Part shown: positions 1 through 6,396 of the stretch, piece after piece
Position numbering within the stretch: position 1 is the stretch's first letter
Layout of the letters: every line of letters starts with the position of its first letter
From: Hadarchaeum sp964343275
GTDB taxonomy: Archaea; Hadarchaeota; Hadarchaeia; Hadarchaeales; Hadarchaeaceae
Length of the DNA stretch: 7,143 bases
Reading direction: 5' to 3'
Assembly: GCA_964343275.1 (NCBI GenBank)
Contig: CAYFIY010000043.1
Location: 1-7,143 of the forward strand
The notes under the pieces: generated by a model
What the model was told of the DNA's origin: nothing
Seen by the model: only the letters and a program-made list of their open reading frames with translations
Database searches by the model: none
Translations under genes and position numbers: made by a program

Positions 1-2
1 CC

Positions 3-1016
3 ACGGCTACCACCACTGCTCCGCCCACTGCCACGCACGAGATCACGCCTACCGCGACAACTCCTGCCGCGGAGCCACTGAAAGTGGCTGCGATACATAT
101 GGACCCAACTGTCACGTCCACATCATGGGATCTTCCCCAATATGAGGGCATGCTGAGAATGCAGGAGAAATATGGCCTTACATATGAATTTTCGGAAGGC
201 GTTTTTACCCCAGATGGAGAGCGTGTCGGCCGATCTTATGCTGAAAGGGGTTTTGACATCCTTCTCTATACAAGTTGGTACCCTGATGCTATCAAATCGA
301 TATCCAGTGATTTACCAGATATCATAGTTCTTGGCGCTGGCGGGGGAACAGAACTCCATGTACTTTACCCGCCCCCGGAAGAGGTGCCACCCAATGTGGG
401 CCACTATGATAGTGGCTTGCATGAAACATCATATCTGTGCGGATATCTTGCTGGAAAACTAACTGAAACGAACATCATTGGGATAGTGGGACAGTATCCC
501 GTGTTAAATGCCAACGCTTATCTCAACGGATTTATCCTGGGAGCAAAGGATGCCAATCCAGATGTGGGACTAAGTATTTCATGGGTATATTCTTGGTTCG
601 ATCCAGTAGCGGCTAAGGAACATGCGATAGCGGCCGTCGAAGCGGGAGCAGACATTATCCTCTCTGATGCAACTGGATCTTGGGAAGGAGCCAACGAACA
701 AGGCGTGTACTACATTCACCCACAACAGGATAGGCCAGCTTTAGAGTTCGTCCCAGAAGTAATGGTGGCAAGTAGCAACTGGATCCTCGACCCAACATAT
801 GATACCATAATTACTAGCGTTATGGAAGGCAGGTTTGAGGCTAGAGAGTACTACCTCGGCTTGGCCGCCGGTGGGGCGGAATTTAAAATACATCTCCCTG
901 ATGCACTGACATCTGATACAATAGATGAACTTAAAGTTCTTGAAGACAGAATTATCAATGGAGAGTTTATAATACCTCGTATAACTGCGGTTCCAGAGGA
1001 GTATTGGGGTCTATAG
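3..1016 (+). CDS. BMP-family (PnrA-like) ABC transporter substrate-binding lipoprotein, 5'-truncated by the window edge
   Basis: This is the C-terminal 337 codons of an extracytoplasmic solute-binding protein of the BMP/PnrA family, whose characterised members bind nucleosides for ABC import. The reading frame is open to the left edge. A GTG at 84 could serve as a start, but the in-frame codons before it encode a Thr/Ala/Pro-rich stretch (about residues 1-27 as seen here). That is typical of the tether between a lipobox cysteine and the mature domain, so the true start and signal peptide should lie outside the window. After the tether come a first strand (LKVAAIHMD), a 'YEGM' helix, 'YAERGFDILLYTSW', the family-typical 'SGLHETSYLCGYLAGKL' and 'IGIVGQYPVLNANAYLNGF', then 'AAVEAGADIILSD'. 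The ligand cannot be read from the sequence. The gene ends in TAG followed immediately by in-frame TAA. It converges on the Mo-hydroxylase operon, so any functional link is only by proximity. The permease and ATPase genes are not in view. Confidence 0.88.
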   Translation, partial: TATTTAPPTATHEITPTATTPAAEPLKVAAIHMDPTVTSTSWDLPQYEGMLRMQEKYGLTYEFSEGVFTPDGERVGRSYAERGFDILLYTSWYPDAIKSISSDLPDIIVLGAGGGTELHVLYPPPEEVPPNVGHYDSGLHETSYLCGYLAGKLTETNIIGIVGQYPVLNANAYLNGFILGAKDANPDVGLSISWVYSWFDPVAAKEHAIAAVEAGADIILSDATGSWEGANEQGVYYIHPQQDRPALEFVPEVMVASSNWILDPTYDTIITSVMEGRFEAREYYLGLAAGGAEFKIHLPDALTSDTIDELKVLEDRIINGEFIIPRITAVPEEYWGL

Positions 1017-1045
1017 TAAGACCCAGAATTTACGCGATTAAAAAT

Positions 1046-1074
1046 GGGGGCATTCGCCCCTTTTCCTTTTTTTT
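1046..1074 (+). terminator. Hairpin plus T-tract terminator after the BMP gene
   Basis: A G5C / GC4 stem (1046-1051 with 1056-1061, including one G-T pair) closes a four-base ATTC loop. It is followed by an almost pure T run (1061-1074, interrupted by CC). It lies 30 bases after the BMP stop codon. The T-tract alone would suffice for archaeal termination, and the hairpin would also work as a bacterial intrinsic terminator. It should keep plus-strand transcripts from running into the convergent Mo-hydroxylase genes. Confidence 0.8.
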
Positions 1075-1168
1075 AAAATTGACAATCTTCGATTTAAATA
1101 AATACGTATTTTTTTATTAAGTATGGGCAGTCGCTTAAGTTATCAGCTGAAATCGTTCGATTTGGATA

Positions 1169-3418
1169 TCAGGTATTTTTCCTGCTAATCATCTGATATA
1201 GTTTTTCAGGGGAAACTGGTATTTTTTTAATTCTCACACCTACCGCATCGTAAATGGCATTTGTAATGGCGGGAGCAACGGCCACTATGGGGGCTTCTCC
1301 CAATCCCTTGGCCATATAAGGACCAGTTGGCTCTTGCGATTCAACTATGATGGGAACGAGTTCTGGTAAATCTCTCGCAGTTAGTATCTTGTAGTCGACA
1401 AAATTTGGGTTAAGAATTCCTCCGGTTTTATCATCATAAATAAGATCTTCGGTCAAGGCGAATCCTATCCCTTGAATAATTCCACTTTCCACCTGTCCTT
1501 TAACGATTGCTGGATTAATTGCCTTACCCACATCGTGTGCGTATACAATCTTCACAGGGAATACCTCCCCTGTCTCAACGTCGACGTCAACTTCCGCACA
1601 AACCACACCAAAATTAGGTGCATTTGAGATAGGCACAAAGGTAGATTTTCCGATTAACTCGCCGCTTTCGACTCCTTTCATAATCTCTGATATGGGCACA
1701 TCTTTGGAAGTTCCCTTTACCTTGATTTTGCCATTTTCTATCTGAAGACTTTCTACCCTTGCATCAAGCTCCAAGGCCGCCTTATTCAAAAGTTTTGTTT
1801 TCACGTCGGCTGTTGCGCGTCTTATCGATTCTCCGGTGATATACAAGCCTCCAGACGCATAGGTGCCTTTATCAAATGGCTGAATAGTATCGGCTCGGGT
1901 AATGTCTACATCTTCTAATGGAACTCCCAATTCCTCAGCAGCTATCTGGGCCGTGGTGGTCATGATTCCTTGCCCTATGTCTGGTGCGGACATTATTACA
2001 CTTATTTTGCCGTCCGAGTACATCTTCACCTCGGAGGAGCAAGTTTCATCCATAACTGGGTGTACACCGGTACAATGCATTAACCATGCCGTTCCCAAAC
2101 CCCTTCTTTTTATACCAACTCCGCCATTTCCACGCTTTTCTTTCCAACCTATAGTTCTCGCAGTTTTTTCTGCACATTCCTGTAAACCATAGCTTTTGAT
2201 CGCGAATTTAGTTGTGGGGTCTATGTCTCCCTTCTGGATAACGTTTTTTAGCCTTAGTTCTATGGGGTCGATTCCCAATTCTCTAGCTATAGTATCCAGC
2301 ATTGATTCTGCAGCAAAAGCAACCTGTGGATTTCCATAGCCTCGGAAAGCCCCCGCGGGTGGTTTGTTTGTATACACGCAATATCCGTCAATTTTTAAAT
2401 TTGGTGTCTTGTATAAACTCGTGAATGAGTTACAACTATAAACCATGAAAGCCATTACCCCTGGTCCTTGTGAGGCATATGCGCCGGTGTCTATTACCGT
2501 TTTGACTTGCCTGGCTGTTATGGTACCATCCTTCTTAACTCCGATTTTTAGTTTAGTGGTTGAAGGATGACGGGAGTAAGTCGTGGTGAGTACTTCCTCG
2601 CGTGTCAACTCCAAAATTACGGGCGCACCTGTTTTTAATGATAAAAATGCAGTTATGGGTTCTAGAATAATATCGCACTTTACGCCGAAGCCTCCACCCA
2701 CATAAGGTTGATATATTCTGATTTTGCTTTGAGGTATGCCAAATATATCGCTCAATTTTGCCAATGATCGATGCGGCGTTTGTGTACTCGACCAAATTTC
2801 GAGCTTGCCGGATTTATAATATGATATACACGCATGTGGTTCTATCGGACTCGGATGAGCTGCCTGAGTATAGTATTCATCCTCGAAAATACTGTCCGCT
2901 TCTTTGAATCCTTTCTCTACGTCCCCCCACGCATTTACAAAATTTGTGCAAATGTTTTTTTCCATATTATTATGAATTCTAGGGGCGTCCGGTTTCATCG
3001 CCTTTTCTGGATCAAATACTGATGGCAACTCTTCGTATTCAATGTCAATCAATTCCAAGGCTCTTTCAGCGGTGTCCCTATCCCTGGCTGCTACTGCGGC
3101 TACTTTATCGCCAACGTAGCGTACCCTGTCGGACAGCACGTATTCATCTTTTGGGATTGCCCCAGGGTGATGCGATATATTAAACTTGACTTTAGGCACA
3201 TCTTTGTGAGTAGCTACGTACATGACACCGGGAAGTTTCTCGGCTTTGGAAATGTCGATATTCTTTATTTTTGCATGCGGGAGATGGCTCCGAAGAACTT
3301 TGCAATGTAGTGCGTTAGGAAATCTCAGGTCTGCAGTATACCAGGCGCTTCCATCTACAAGGTACGGTGCAGTTATCAGTGGCCGACTTTTTCCTACTTC
3401 ATGGAATGTTTTAACCAT
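1169..3418 (-). CDS. Molybdopterin-binding (large) subunit of a xanthine dehydrogenase/CO dehydrogenase-family hydroxylase
   Basis: This is the catalytic subunit of a cytoplasmic Mo-hydroxylase that inserts a water-derived oxygen into a C-H bond of a heterocycle or aldehyde and passes electrons to the [2Fe-2S] and FAD subunits encoded just upstream. In 749-residue numbering, an N-terminal substrate-access domain (about 15-125) precedes the cofactor-binding part. Visible motifs are Gln213 in 'STQTPHR', 'VGGGFGVK' (240-247), 'AFRGYG' (357-362), 'IGQG' (481-484), 'GLYITGESI' and the 'GLGEAP' motif with the catalytic base Glu708. 'AFRGYG' is the xanthine dehydrogenase-like form and not the 'AYRCSFR' loop of CO-oxidising enzymes. 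Positions equivalent to bovine XDH Glu802 and Arg880 appear to be Cys248 and Tyr327 by hand alignment, so xanthine as substrate is doubtful. I chose the ATG at 3418 because GAGAGG sits 7 bases before it. The in-frame ATG at 3433 (five residues longer) has no such site. The gene overlaps the [2Fe-2S] gene by 8 bases. The length is normal for the family. Confidence 0.94.
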   Translation of the reverse strand: MVKTFHEVGKSRPLITAPYLVDGSAWYTADLRFPNALHCKVLRSHLPHAKIKNIDISKAEKLPGVMYVATHKDVPKVKFNISHHPGAIPKDEYVLSDRVRYVGDKVAAVAARDRDTAERALELIDIEYEELPSVFDPEKAMKPDAPRIHNNMEKNICTNFVNAWGDVEKGFKEADSIFEDEYYTQAAHPSPIEPHACISYYKSGKLEIWSSTQTPHRSLAKLSDIFGIPQSKIRIYQPYVGGGFGVKCDIILEPITAFLSLKTGAPVILELTREEVLTTTYSRHPSTTKLKIGVKKDGTITARQVKTVIDTGAYASQGPGVMAFMVYSCNSFTSLYKTPNLKIDGYCVYTNKPPAGAFRGYGNPQVAFAAESMLDTIARELGIDPIELRLKNVIQKGDIDPTTKFAIKSYGLQECAEKTARTIGWKEKRGNGGVGIKRRGLGTAWLMHCTGVHPVMDETCSSEVKMYSDGKISVIMSAPDIGQGIMTTTAQIAAEELGVPLEDVDITRADTIQPFDKGTYASGGLYITGESIRRATADVKTKLLNKAALELDARVESLQIENGKIKVKGTSKDVPISEIMKGVESGELIGKSTFVPISNAPNFGVVCAEVDVDVETGEVFPVKIVYAHDVGKAINPAIVKGQVESGIIQGIGFALTEDLIYDDKTGGILNPNFVDYKILTARDLPELVPIIVESQEPTGPYMAKGLGEAPIVAVAPAITNAIYDAVGVRIKKIPVSPEKLYQMISRKNT

Positions 3419-3902
3419 TTTGTTTCCTCTCATTTTTCATATTTTCAGCCGCTACCAAGATCGATTTAACTATATTTGTATAATTTCCACACCTGCAAAG
3501 GTTGCCCCCCAGGCGATACTTTATCTCTTCTTCATCAGCATCCTGATTTTCCTCTAATAAAGATTTGGCAACTAGTATCATGCCAGATGTACAGAATCCG
3601 CACTGCATCCCATGATTCTCTATAAAGGCTTTCTGAATCGGATGAAATTGCCCAGGTTTAGCGAGCCCTTCGATGGTGGTTATATCACTACCCTCTGCTT
3701 GCATGGCCAACACAAGACAAGACGGGGTAGGTTTTCCATCAATCAAAACTGTACAAGCGCCACATTCGCCGGTCTCACAGCCTCTTTTGGTCCCAGTGAG
3801 ACCGATTTCATCTCTGAGCACTTGAAGAAGTGTCCAATGAGGCTTAACCTCCACTTCTCTAATTTCCCTATTTACATTTAATTTAATAATTTTCTTACCC
3901 AT
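3411..3902 (-). CDS. [2Fe-2S] iron-sulfur (small) subunit of the Mo-hydroxylase
   Basis: This is the electron-transfer subunit carrying two [2Fe-2S] clusters between the molybdenum site and the FAD subunit. In 163-residue numbering, the plant-ferredoxin-like N-terminal domain holds the distal cluster at Cys42, Cys47, Cys50 and Cys62 ('GCETGECGACTV' and then a Cys after 'PTPS'). The helical C-terminal domain holds the proximal cluster at Cys101 and Cys104 ('QCGFC') and Cys136 and Cys138 ('NLCRCG'). All eight cysteines are present and the length is standard for the family. The start at 3902 is chosen because AGGGA lies 9 bases before it. An ATG three codons earlier (3911) would overlap the FAD stop as ATGA, but that same AGGGA touches it directly, which is too close. 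The gene sits 5 bases after the FAD gene and overlaps the Mo-subunit gene by 8 bases, so the three are almost certainly co-transcribed. Confidence 0.95.
   Translation of the reverse strand: MGKKIIKLNVNREIREVEVKPHWTLLQVLRDEIGLTGTKRGCETGECGACTVLIDGKPTPSCLVLAMQAEGSDITTIEGLAKPGQFHPIQKAFIENHGMQCGFCTSGMILVAKSLLEENQDADEEEIKYRLGGNLCRCGNYTNIVKSILVAAENMKNERKQNG
3426..3431 (-). promoter_or_regulatory. Shine-Dalgarno site for the Mo subunit
   Basis: On the minus strand GAGAGG is followed by 7 A-rich bases and then the ATG at 3418. It lies inside the 3' end of the [2Fe-2S] gene, consistent with translational coupling. It favours the 3418 start over the ATG at 3433, which would contain this site within its own codons. 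Confidence 0.65.
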
Positions 3903-3907
3903 TACAA

Positions 3908-4777
3908 TCATTCCCTAAATTTTTTCATTATTTTCTCTAGGGCGCGTTTTACCAATATTTTGGCCATATGCTGTCGGTATGATTTTGAGGATCTAATATC
4001 ACTTATGGGTTTTGTCTCTTCTGATGATATCGTTGCCGCTTTCTCAATAAGATTAATATCCAATTTTTTACCCACGAGCAACTTTTCTGCTTTTTTTAAT
4101 CTCAATGGCGTCGGGGCGACGGCGCCTAAAACAATGCGGGCGTCTTCGCAAACTCCATTCTTGGCCATTAAGGCACAAGCAGCGTTTACCAAGGCTATGT
4201 CCTCTTTAGTTCTTCCTTTCTTGAGGAATACCGCCTTAGTTTCGTCCGATTGTTTTGGAATGGAGACTTCCAGAAGTATTTCATCATTTTTTAGGACGTT
4301 TGATTTAGGCCCCGTGAAAAAATCTTCTAGAGGTATATCCCTTTTCCCCCCAACGCCGTGGACACTCACCTTTGCAGAGAGTGCTATGAGTGAAGGTGGC
4401 ATATCCGCCGATGGCACTGAGGAACAGATATTTCCTCCTATTGTGGCGATATTCTTACTAAGAAATGTCCCCATCTGATGTACCGTTTCGGGTATAATAT
4501 TGTAGGGTTCATCATTCAGCTCTTTAGAGCCTTCCAGCACCCTTAGGGTCGTCAGAGCTCCGATTCTCAGGTCATTTCCGCCTACTTCGATGTACTTAAG
4601 AGGTAAACGAGTAATATCAACCAAACATTCTACTCCAGAAGGTTTTTTTGCCAGGAGGTCAGTGCCTCCTGCCAATATCGCTGATTTTCCATTGAATTGT
4701 TGAAGTATCCCGATTGCTTCTTTCACTTCAGTGGGCCTAAAGTACTCGTTTGGTCTAAATAGTTTCGAATCGGTCAT
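3908..4777 (-). CDS. FAD-binding (medium) subunit of the Mo-hydroxylase
   Basis: This is the flavoprotein subunit that receives electrons from the [2Fe-2S] subunit and hands them to an external acceptor. Its 289 residues match the medium subunits of CO dehydrogenase/xanthine dehydrogenase-type enzymes. The PCMH-type FAD-binding domain shows 'AILAGGTDLLA' (33-43) and 'IATIGGNICSSVPSADMPPSLIAL' motif residues from 110 on, both of which contact FAD in the family. The C-terminal CO dehydrogenase flavoprotein domain ends with 'DIRSSKSYRQHMAKIL' (260-275). I see no 4Fe-4S insertion of the kind found in 4-hydroxybenzoyl-CoA reductase. It is the first gene of the FAD-FeS-Mo set. No Shine-Dalgarno sequence precedes the ATG. 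Instead a TATA-like box is centred 27 bases upstream, so this message is probably leaderless and separate from, or additional to, read-through from the amidohydrolase gene. Confidence 0.94.
   Translation of the reverse strand: MTDSKLFRPNEYFRPTEVKEAIGILQQFNGKSAILAGGTDLLAKKPSGVECLVDITRLPLKYIEVGGNDLRIGALTTLRVLEGSKELNDEPYNIIPETVHQMGTFLSKNIATIGGNICSSVPSADMPPSLIALSAKVSVHGVGGKRDIPLEDFFTGPKSNVLKNDEILLEVSIPKQSDETKAVFLKKGRTKEDIALVNAACALMAKNGVCEDARIVLGAVAPTPLRLKKAEKLLVGKKLDINLIEKAATISSEETKPISDIRSSKSYRQHMAKILVKRALEKIMKKFRE
3912..3916 (-). promoter_or_regulatory. Shine-Dalgarno site for the [2Fe-2S] subunit
   Basis: AGGGA on the minus strand overlaps the last codons of the FAD gene. It is 9 bases from the ATG at 3902 and 0 bases from the ATG at 3911, which is why the inner start is preferred. 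Confidence 0.5.
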
Positions 4778-4800
4778 TCATTGAACTTTTTGGATACATG

Positions 4801-4815
4801 TATATATGGATTTGG
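4801..4815 (-). promoter_or_regulatory. Probable archaeal TATA/BRE promoter of the Mo-hydroxylase genes
   Basis: On the minus strand CCAAATCC (BRE-like, 4815-4808) is followed by ATATATA (4807-4801). The box is centred about 27 bases before the A of the FAD-subunit ATG, so transcription would start at or within a few bases of the start codon. The absence of a Shine-Dalgarno site supports this. A perfect 10-base palindrome, ATACATGTAT (4794-4803), overlaps the downstream edge of the box and could be a regulator site. It may also be chance in A/T-rich DNA. Confidence 0.55.
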
Positions 4816-4841
4816 TAATGGTTTTTTTAGGCCAGAATTAC

Positions 4842-6269
4842 TCATACGTCGGCTTCAATATATTTTTGAGCCATACGGTCGGCTACTTCTTGGGCTCGAT
4901 TAATTACAGAATCTTCATCGATAGTTTTGACAACTCCTTTTTCCACAACGATTTGTCCATTGATTATCGTTGTATCAACGTCGGTGCTATTAGCGTACAG
5001 AATCAAGTGATTCGTTATTCCAGTAGAAGTTGGGTCTCGGGGGAGTGGAGTAAGATTTGGTTTTTTAAGATCTACAATAACCATATCCGCCTTCCTCCCG
5101 GCTTCTATGGACCCGATTTGTTTATCAAGACCTACTGCAGTGGCTCCCCCTAAAGTTGCAAACTCAAAAACCCTCTGCCAAGATATGGCCAGAGGATTCA
5201 GGTGTTTTACCCTTTGGAGGGCAATTGTCATTTTAAGAACGTCAAACATGTTGTGCAGCACTCCATCTGTTCCTAGGGAAACGTTGCCACCTTTGTCCGC
5301 TACCTCTCGTACGGGAGCGATTCCTGGCGAAAATACTACGGAATTGCAGACCGGATTATGAACAACGGTAGCTCCTGTTTTGCCTATTAATTCGATTTCT
5401 TTTTCCGACAACCATGTGCCGTGAACTAACTGAAACATAGGAAACAAGACTCCTGATTCATAAAGCATCTCCACAGGTCCTTTGCCGTACTCTTGTCTAT
5501 ACAGCTTCGGGTCGGCAGTTCCTTCCTCCATATGAGTATGAACTCCGACTCCGTGTCTCTTTGCAAGCTCGAATGATTTCACGTAGAACTCTTGGGTTAT
5601 GTACATCTCAGATAAAGGCGCTGGCCAAACTTTGACAAGCTCACTTTTATTTACCTCGCGGATGCATTCCTCAGTTATTTGAATTTCCTCTTTTTCAGAG
5701 TACTGGAAAAGATGTTCTGGTATCTGAGCCTTATTTGCCAAATCCGGCTTTTCCTTGGGGGCAATACCCCTTGCGATTATACCACGTATTCCAATTTTCT
5801 CCATGATTTTTGCAAGTTCCATGATTGTGCCCTTGTCGGTTGGACCATAATGGTTGTCCAAATCGAAGGTTATTCCTCCTTTTACCATTTCCACACAGGC
5901 AAGAGCAGTAGCTGCCGCAGCATCTTCCTTTTTTAGAGCCTCTGAGAGGGGAAATTGAGCTTTTCTTAGCAAATACCAAAGGAACATATTCTTGTCAACT
6001 TTGGAATCATTAAAGGCGCTGGCGATCACCTCAGCAACTCGGGGGTGCGTGAGTACTTGAAAAGTGTGTGTGTGGGTATTTATTAGTCCTGGAATCACGA
6101 CTTTGCCTTTCGCGTCTATTTTTTTATCCACGGCGTATTTCACTTGTTTGTTGCTTGTTTTATCTACTTCAACTATTTTATCCCCATCGATCAAAATAGA
6201 ACCGTCTTTTATTATCCTCCTTGACGGATCATTTGTAATTACAATTCCGCCCTCTATCGATATTTTCAT
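4842..6269 (-). CDS. Amidohydrolase of the AtzA/TrzA/MtaD (cytosine deaminase-like) group
   Basis: This is a metal-dependent hydrolase of 475 residues related to 5-methylthioadenosine/S-adenosylhomocysteine deaminase, SsnA, guanine-type deaminases and the s-triazine hydrolases. These remove amino or substituted amino groups from N-heterocycles. A small beta-sandwich is split between the N-terminus (1-58) and the C-terminus (about 385-450). The TIM barrel carries 'PGLINTHTHTF' with metal ligands His66 and His68, 'GVHTHMEE' with His246 and Glu249 (the HxxE pair), 'LVHGTWLSEKEI' with His283, and 'LGTDGVLHN' with Asp335. All expected metal and catalytic residues are present, so it should be active. 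'HMEE' in place of the common 'HLAE', and 'GTDGVLHNMFD' in place of the usual Asn/Ser-rich sequence, suggest a diverged substrate pocket. The exact substrate cannot be assigned. The start at 6269 begins directly at the first beta strand. GATGATC just before it partly resembles a GGTGATC-type ribosome site. The gene is divergent from the corrinoid gene and precedes the Mo-hydroxylase genes by 64 bases. Confidence 0.88.
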   Translation of the reverse strand: MKISIEGGIVITNDPSRRIIKDGSILIDGDKIVEVDKTSNKQVKYAVDKKIDAKGKVVIPGLINTHTHTFQVLTHPRVAEVIASAFNDSKVDKNMFLWYLLRKAQFPLSEALKKEDAAAATALACVEMVKGGITFDLDNHYGPTDKGTIMELAKIMEKIGIRGIIARGIAPKEKPDLANKAQIPEHLFQYSEKEEIQITEECIREVNKSELVKVWPAPLSEMYITQEFYVKSFELAKRHGVGVHTHMEEGTADPKLYRQEYGKGPVEMLYESGVLFPMFQLVHGTWLSEKEIELIGKTGATVVHNPVCNSVVFSPGIAPVREVADKGGNVSLGTDGVLHNMFDVLKMTIALQRVKHLNPLAISWQRVFEFATLGGATAVGLDKQIGSIEAGRKADMVIVDLKKPNLTPLPRDPTSTGITNHLILYANSTDVDTTIINGQIVVEKGVVKTIDEDSVINRAQEVADRMAQKYIEADV

Positions 6270-6312
6270 AAGATCATCTTTGTTAATTTTCAGAAATTAA
6301 TGGTTCCGACAT

Positions 6313-6323
6313 TTTTTATATTT
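6313..6323 (-). promoter_or_regulatory. Possible TATA box for the amidohydrolase gene
   Basis: On the minus strand AAATATAAAAA lies about 50 bases before the ATG at 6269. With the usual archaeal spacing, transcription would start near 6294 and leave a leader of roughly 25 bases, in which GATGATC next to the ATG might aid ribosome binding. The box overlaps the left arm of the inverted repeat at 6318-6341. The assignment rests only on composition and spacing in an A/T-rich region. Confidence 0.4.
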
Positions 6324-6341
6324 ATCTATGGTGATAAATAT
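6318..6341. repeat. Perfect 9-6-9 inverted repeat between divergent promoters, a candidate operator
   Basis: The arms ATATTTATC (6318-6326) and GATAAATAT (6333-6341) are exact reverse complements around the six-base spacer TATGGT. The left arm overlaps the candidate amidohydrolase TATA box, and the right arm ends about 13 bases before the BRE/TATA of the corrinoid gene. A dimeric regulator bound here could control both directions at once. It is too A/T-rich and too far from either gene end to be a convincing terminator. Confidence 0.55.
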
Positions 6342-6354
6342 CTAGCCGTTAATA

Positions 6355-6370
6355 CCGAAAAACTTTTATG
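6355..6370 (+). promoter_or_regulatory. Probable archaeal BRE/TATA promoter of the corrinoid protein gene
   Basis: CCGAAAAA (purine-rich, BRE-like) runs into CTTTTATG. This TATA-like box is centred about 30 bases before the ATG at 6397, predicting a transcript start only a few bases before the gene. No Shine-Dalgarno sequence lies between, which fits a leaderless or nearly leaderless message. Confidence 0.55.
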
Positions 6371-6373
6371 ATA

Positions 6374-6390
6374 AATTATGGACTATAATT
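6374..6390. repeat. Short inverted repeat at the predicted corrinoid transcript start
   Basis: AATTAT (6374-6379) and ATAATT (6385-6390) are exact reverse complements with a five-base spacer. They fall between the TATA box and the ATG, where a bound repressor would block initiation. The arms are short and pure A/T, so chance is a real alternative. Confidence 0.25.
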
Positions 6391-6396
6391 GATAAC

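Noticed and set aside
1100..1111. Perfect palindrome AAATACGTATTT in the convergent gap, considered as an operator or promoter.
   Set aside because: No gene starts nearby on either strand, and such a palindrome is easily produced by chance in this A/T-rich segment. It may at most aid termination.
1150..1163. Inverted repeat AAATCG-TT-CGATTT in the convergent gap, considered as a terminator for the Mo-hydroxylase operon.
   Set aside because: The stem is short and A/T-rich, the spacer is only 2 bases, and no T run follows on the minus strand.
3419..3433. An ATG at 3433 that would extend the Mo subunit by five residues.
   Set aside because: The only ribosome site, GAGAGG, falls inside this extension and is correctly spaced for the ATG at 3418.
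3960..4478. A long plus-strand open frame (172 codons) antisense to the FAD subunit.
   Set aside because: The minus-strand frame encodes a clear FAD-subunit with all its motifs. The antisense translation shows no recognisable domain and has no promoter or ribosome site. The same applies to the shorter antisense frames across the hydroxylase and amidohydrolase genes.
1169..4777. Aerobic CO dehydrogenase (CoxMSL) as the identity of the three-subunit enzyme.
   Set aside because: Gene order and subunit sizes match, but the large subunit has 'AFRGYG' where CO-oxidising enzymes have the Cys-containing 'AYRCSFR' loop.
6384..6389. A perfect bacterial -10 hexamer, TATAAT, just before the corrinoid ATG.
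   Set aside because: It lies only 7 bases before the ATG, has no -35-like hexamer 16-18 bases upstream, and would leave no room for a ribosome site. The BRE/TATA reading at 6355-6370 fits better.
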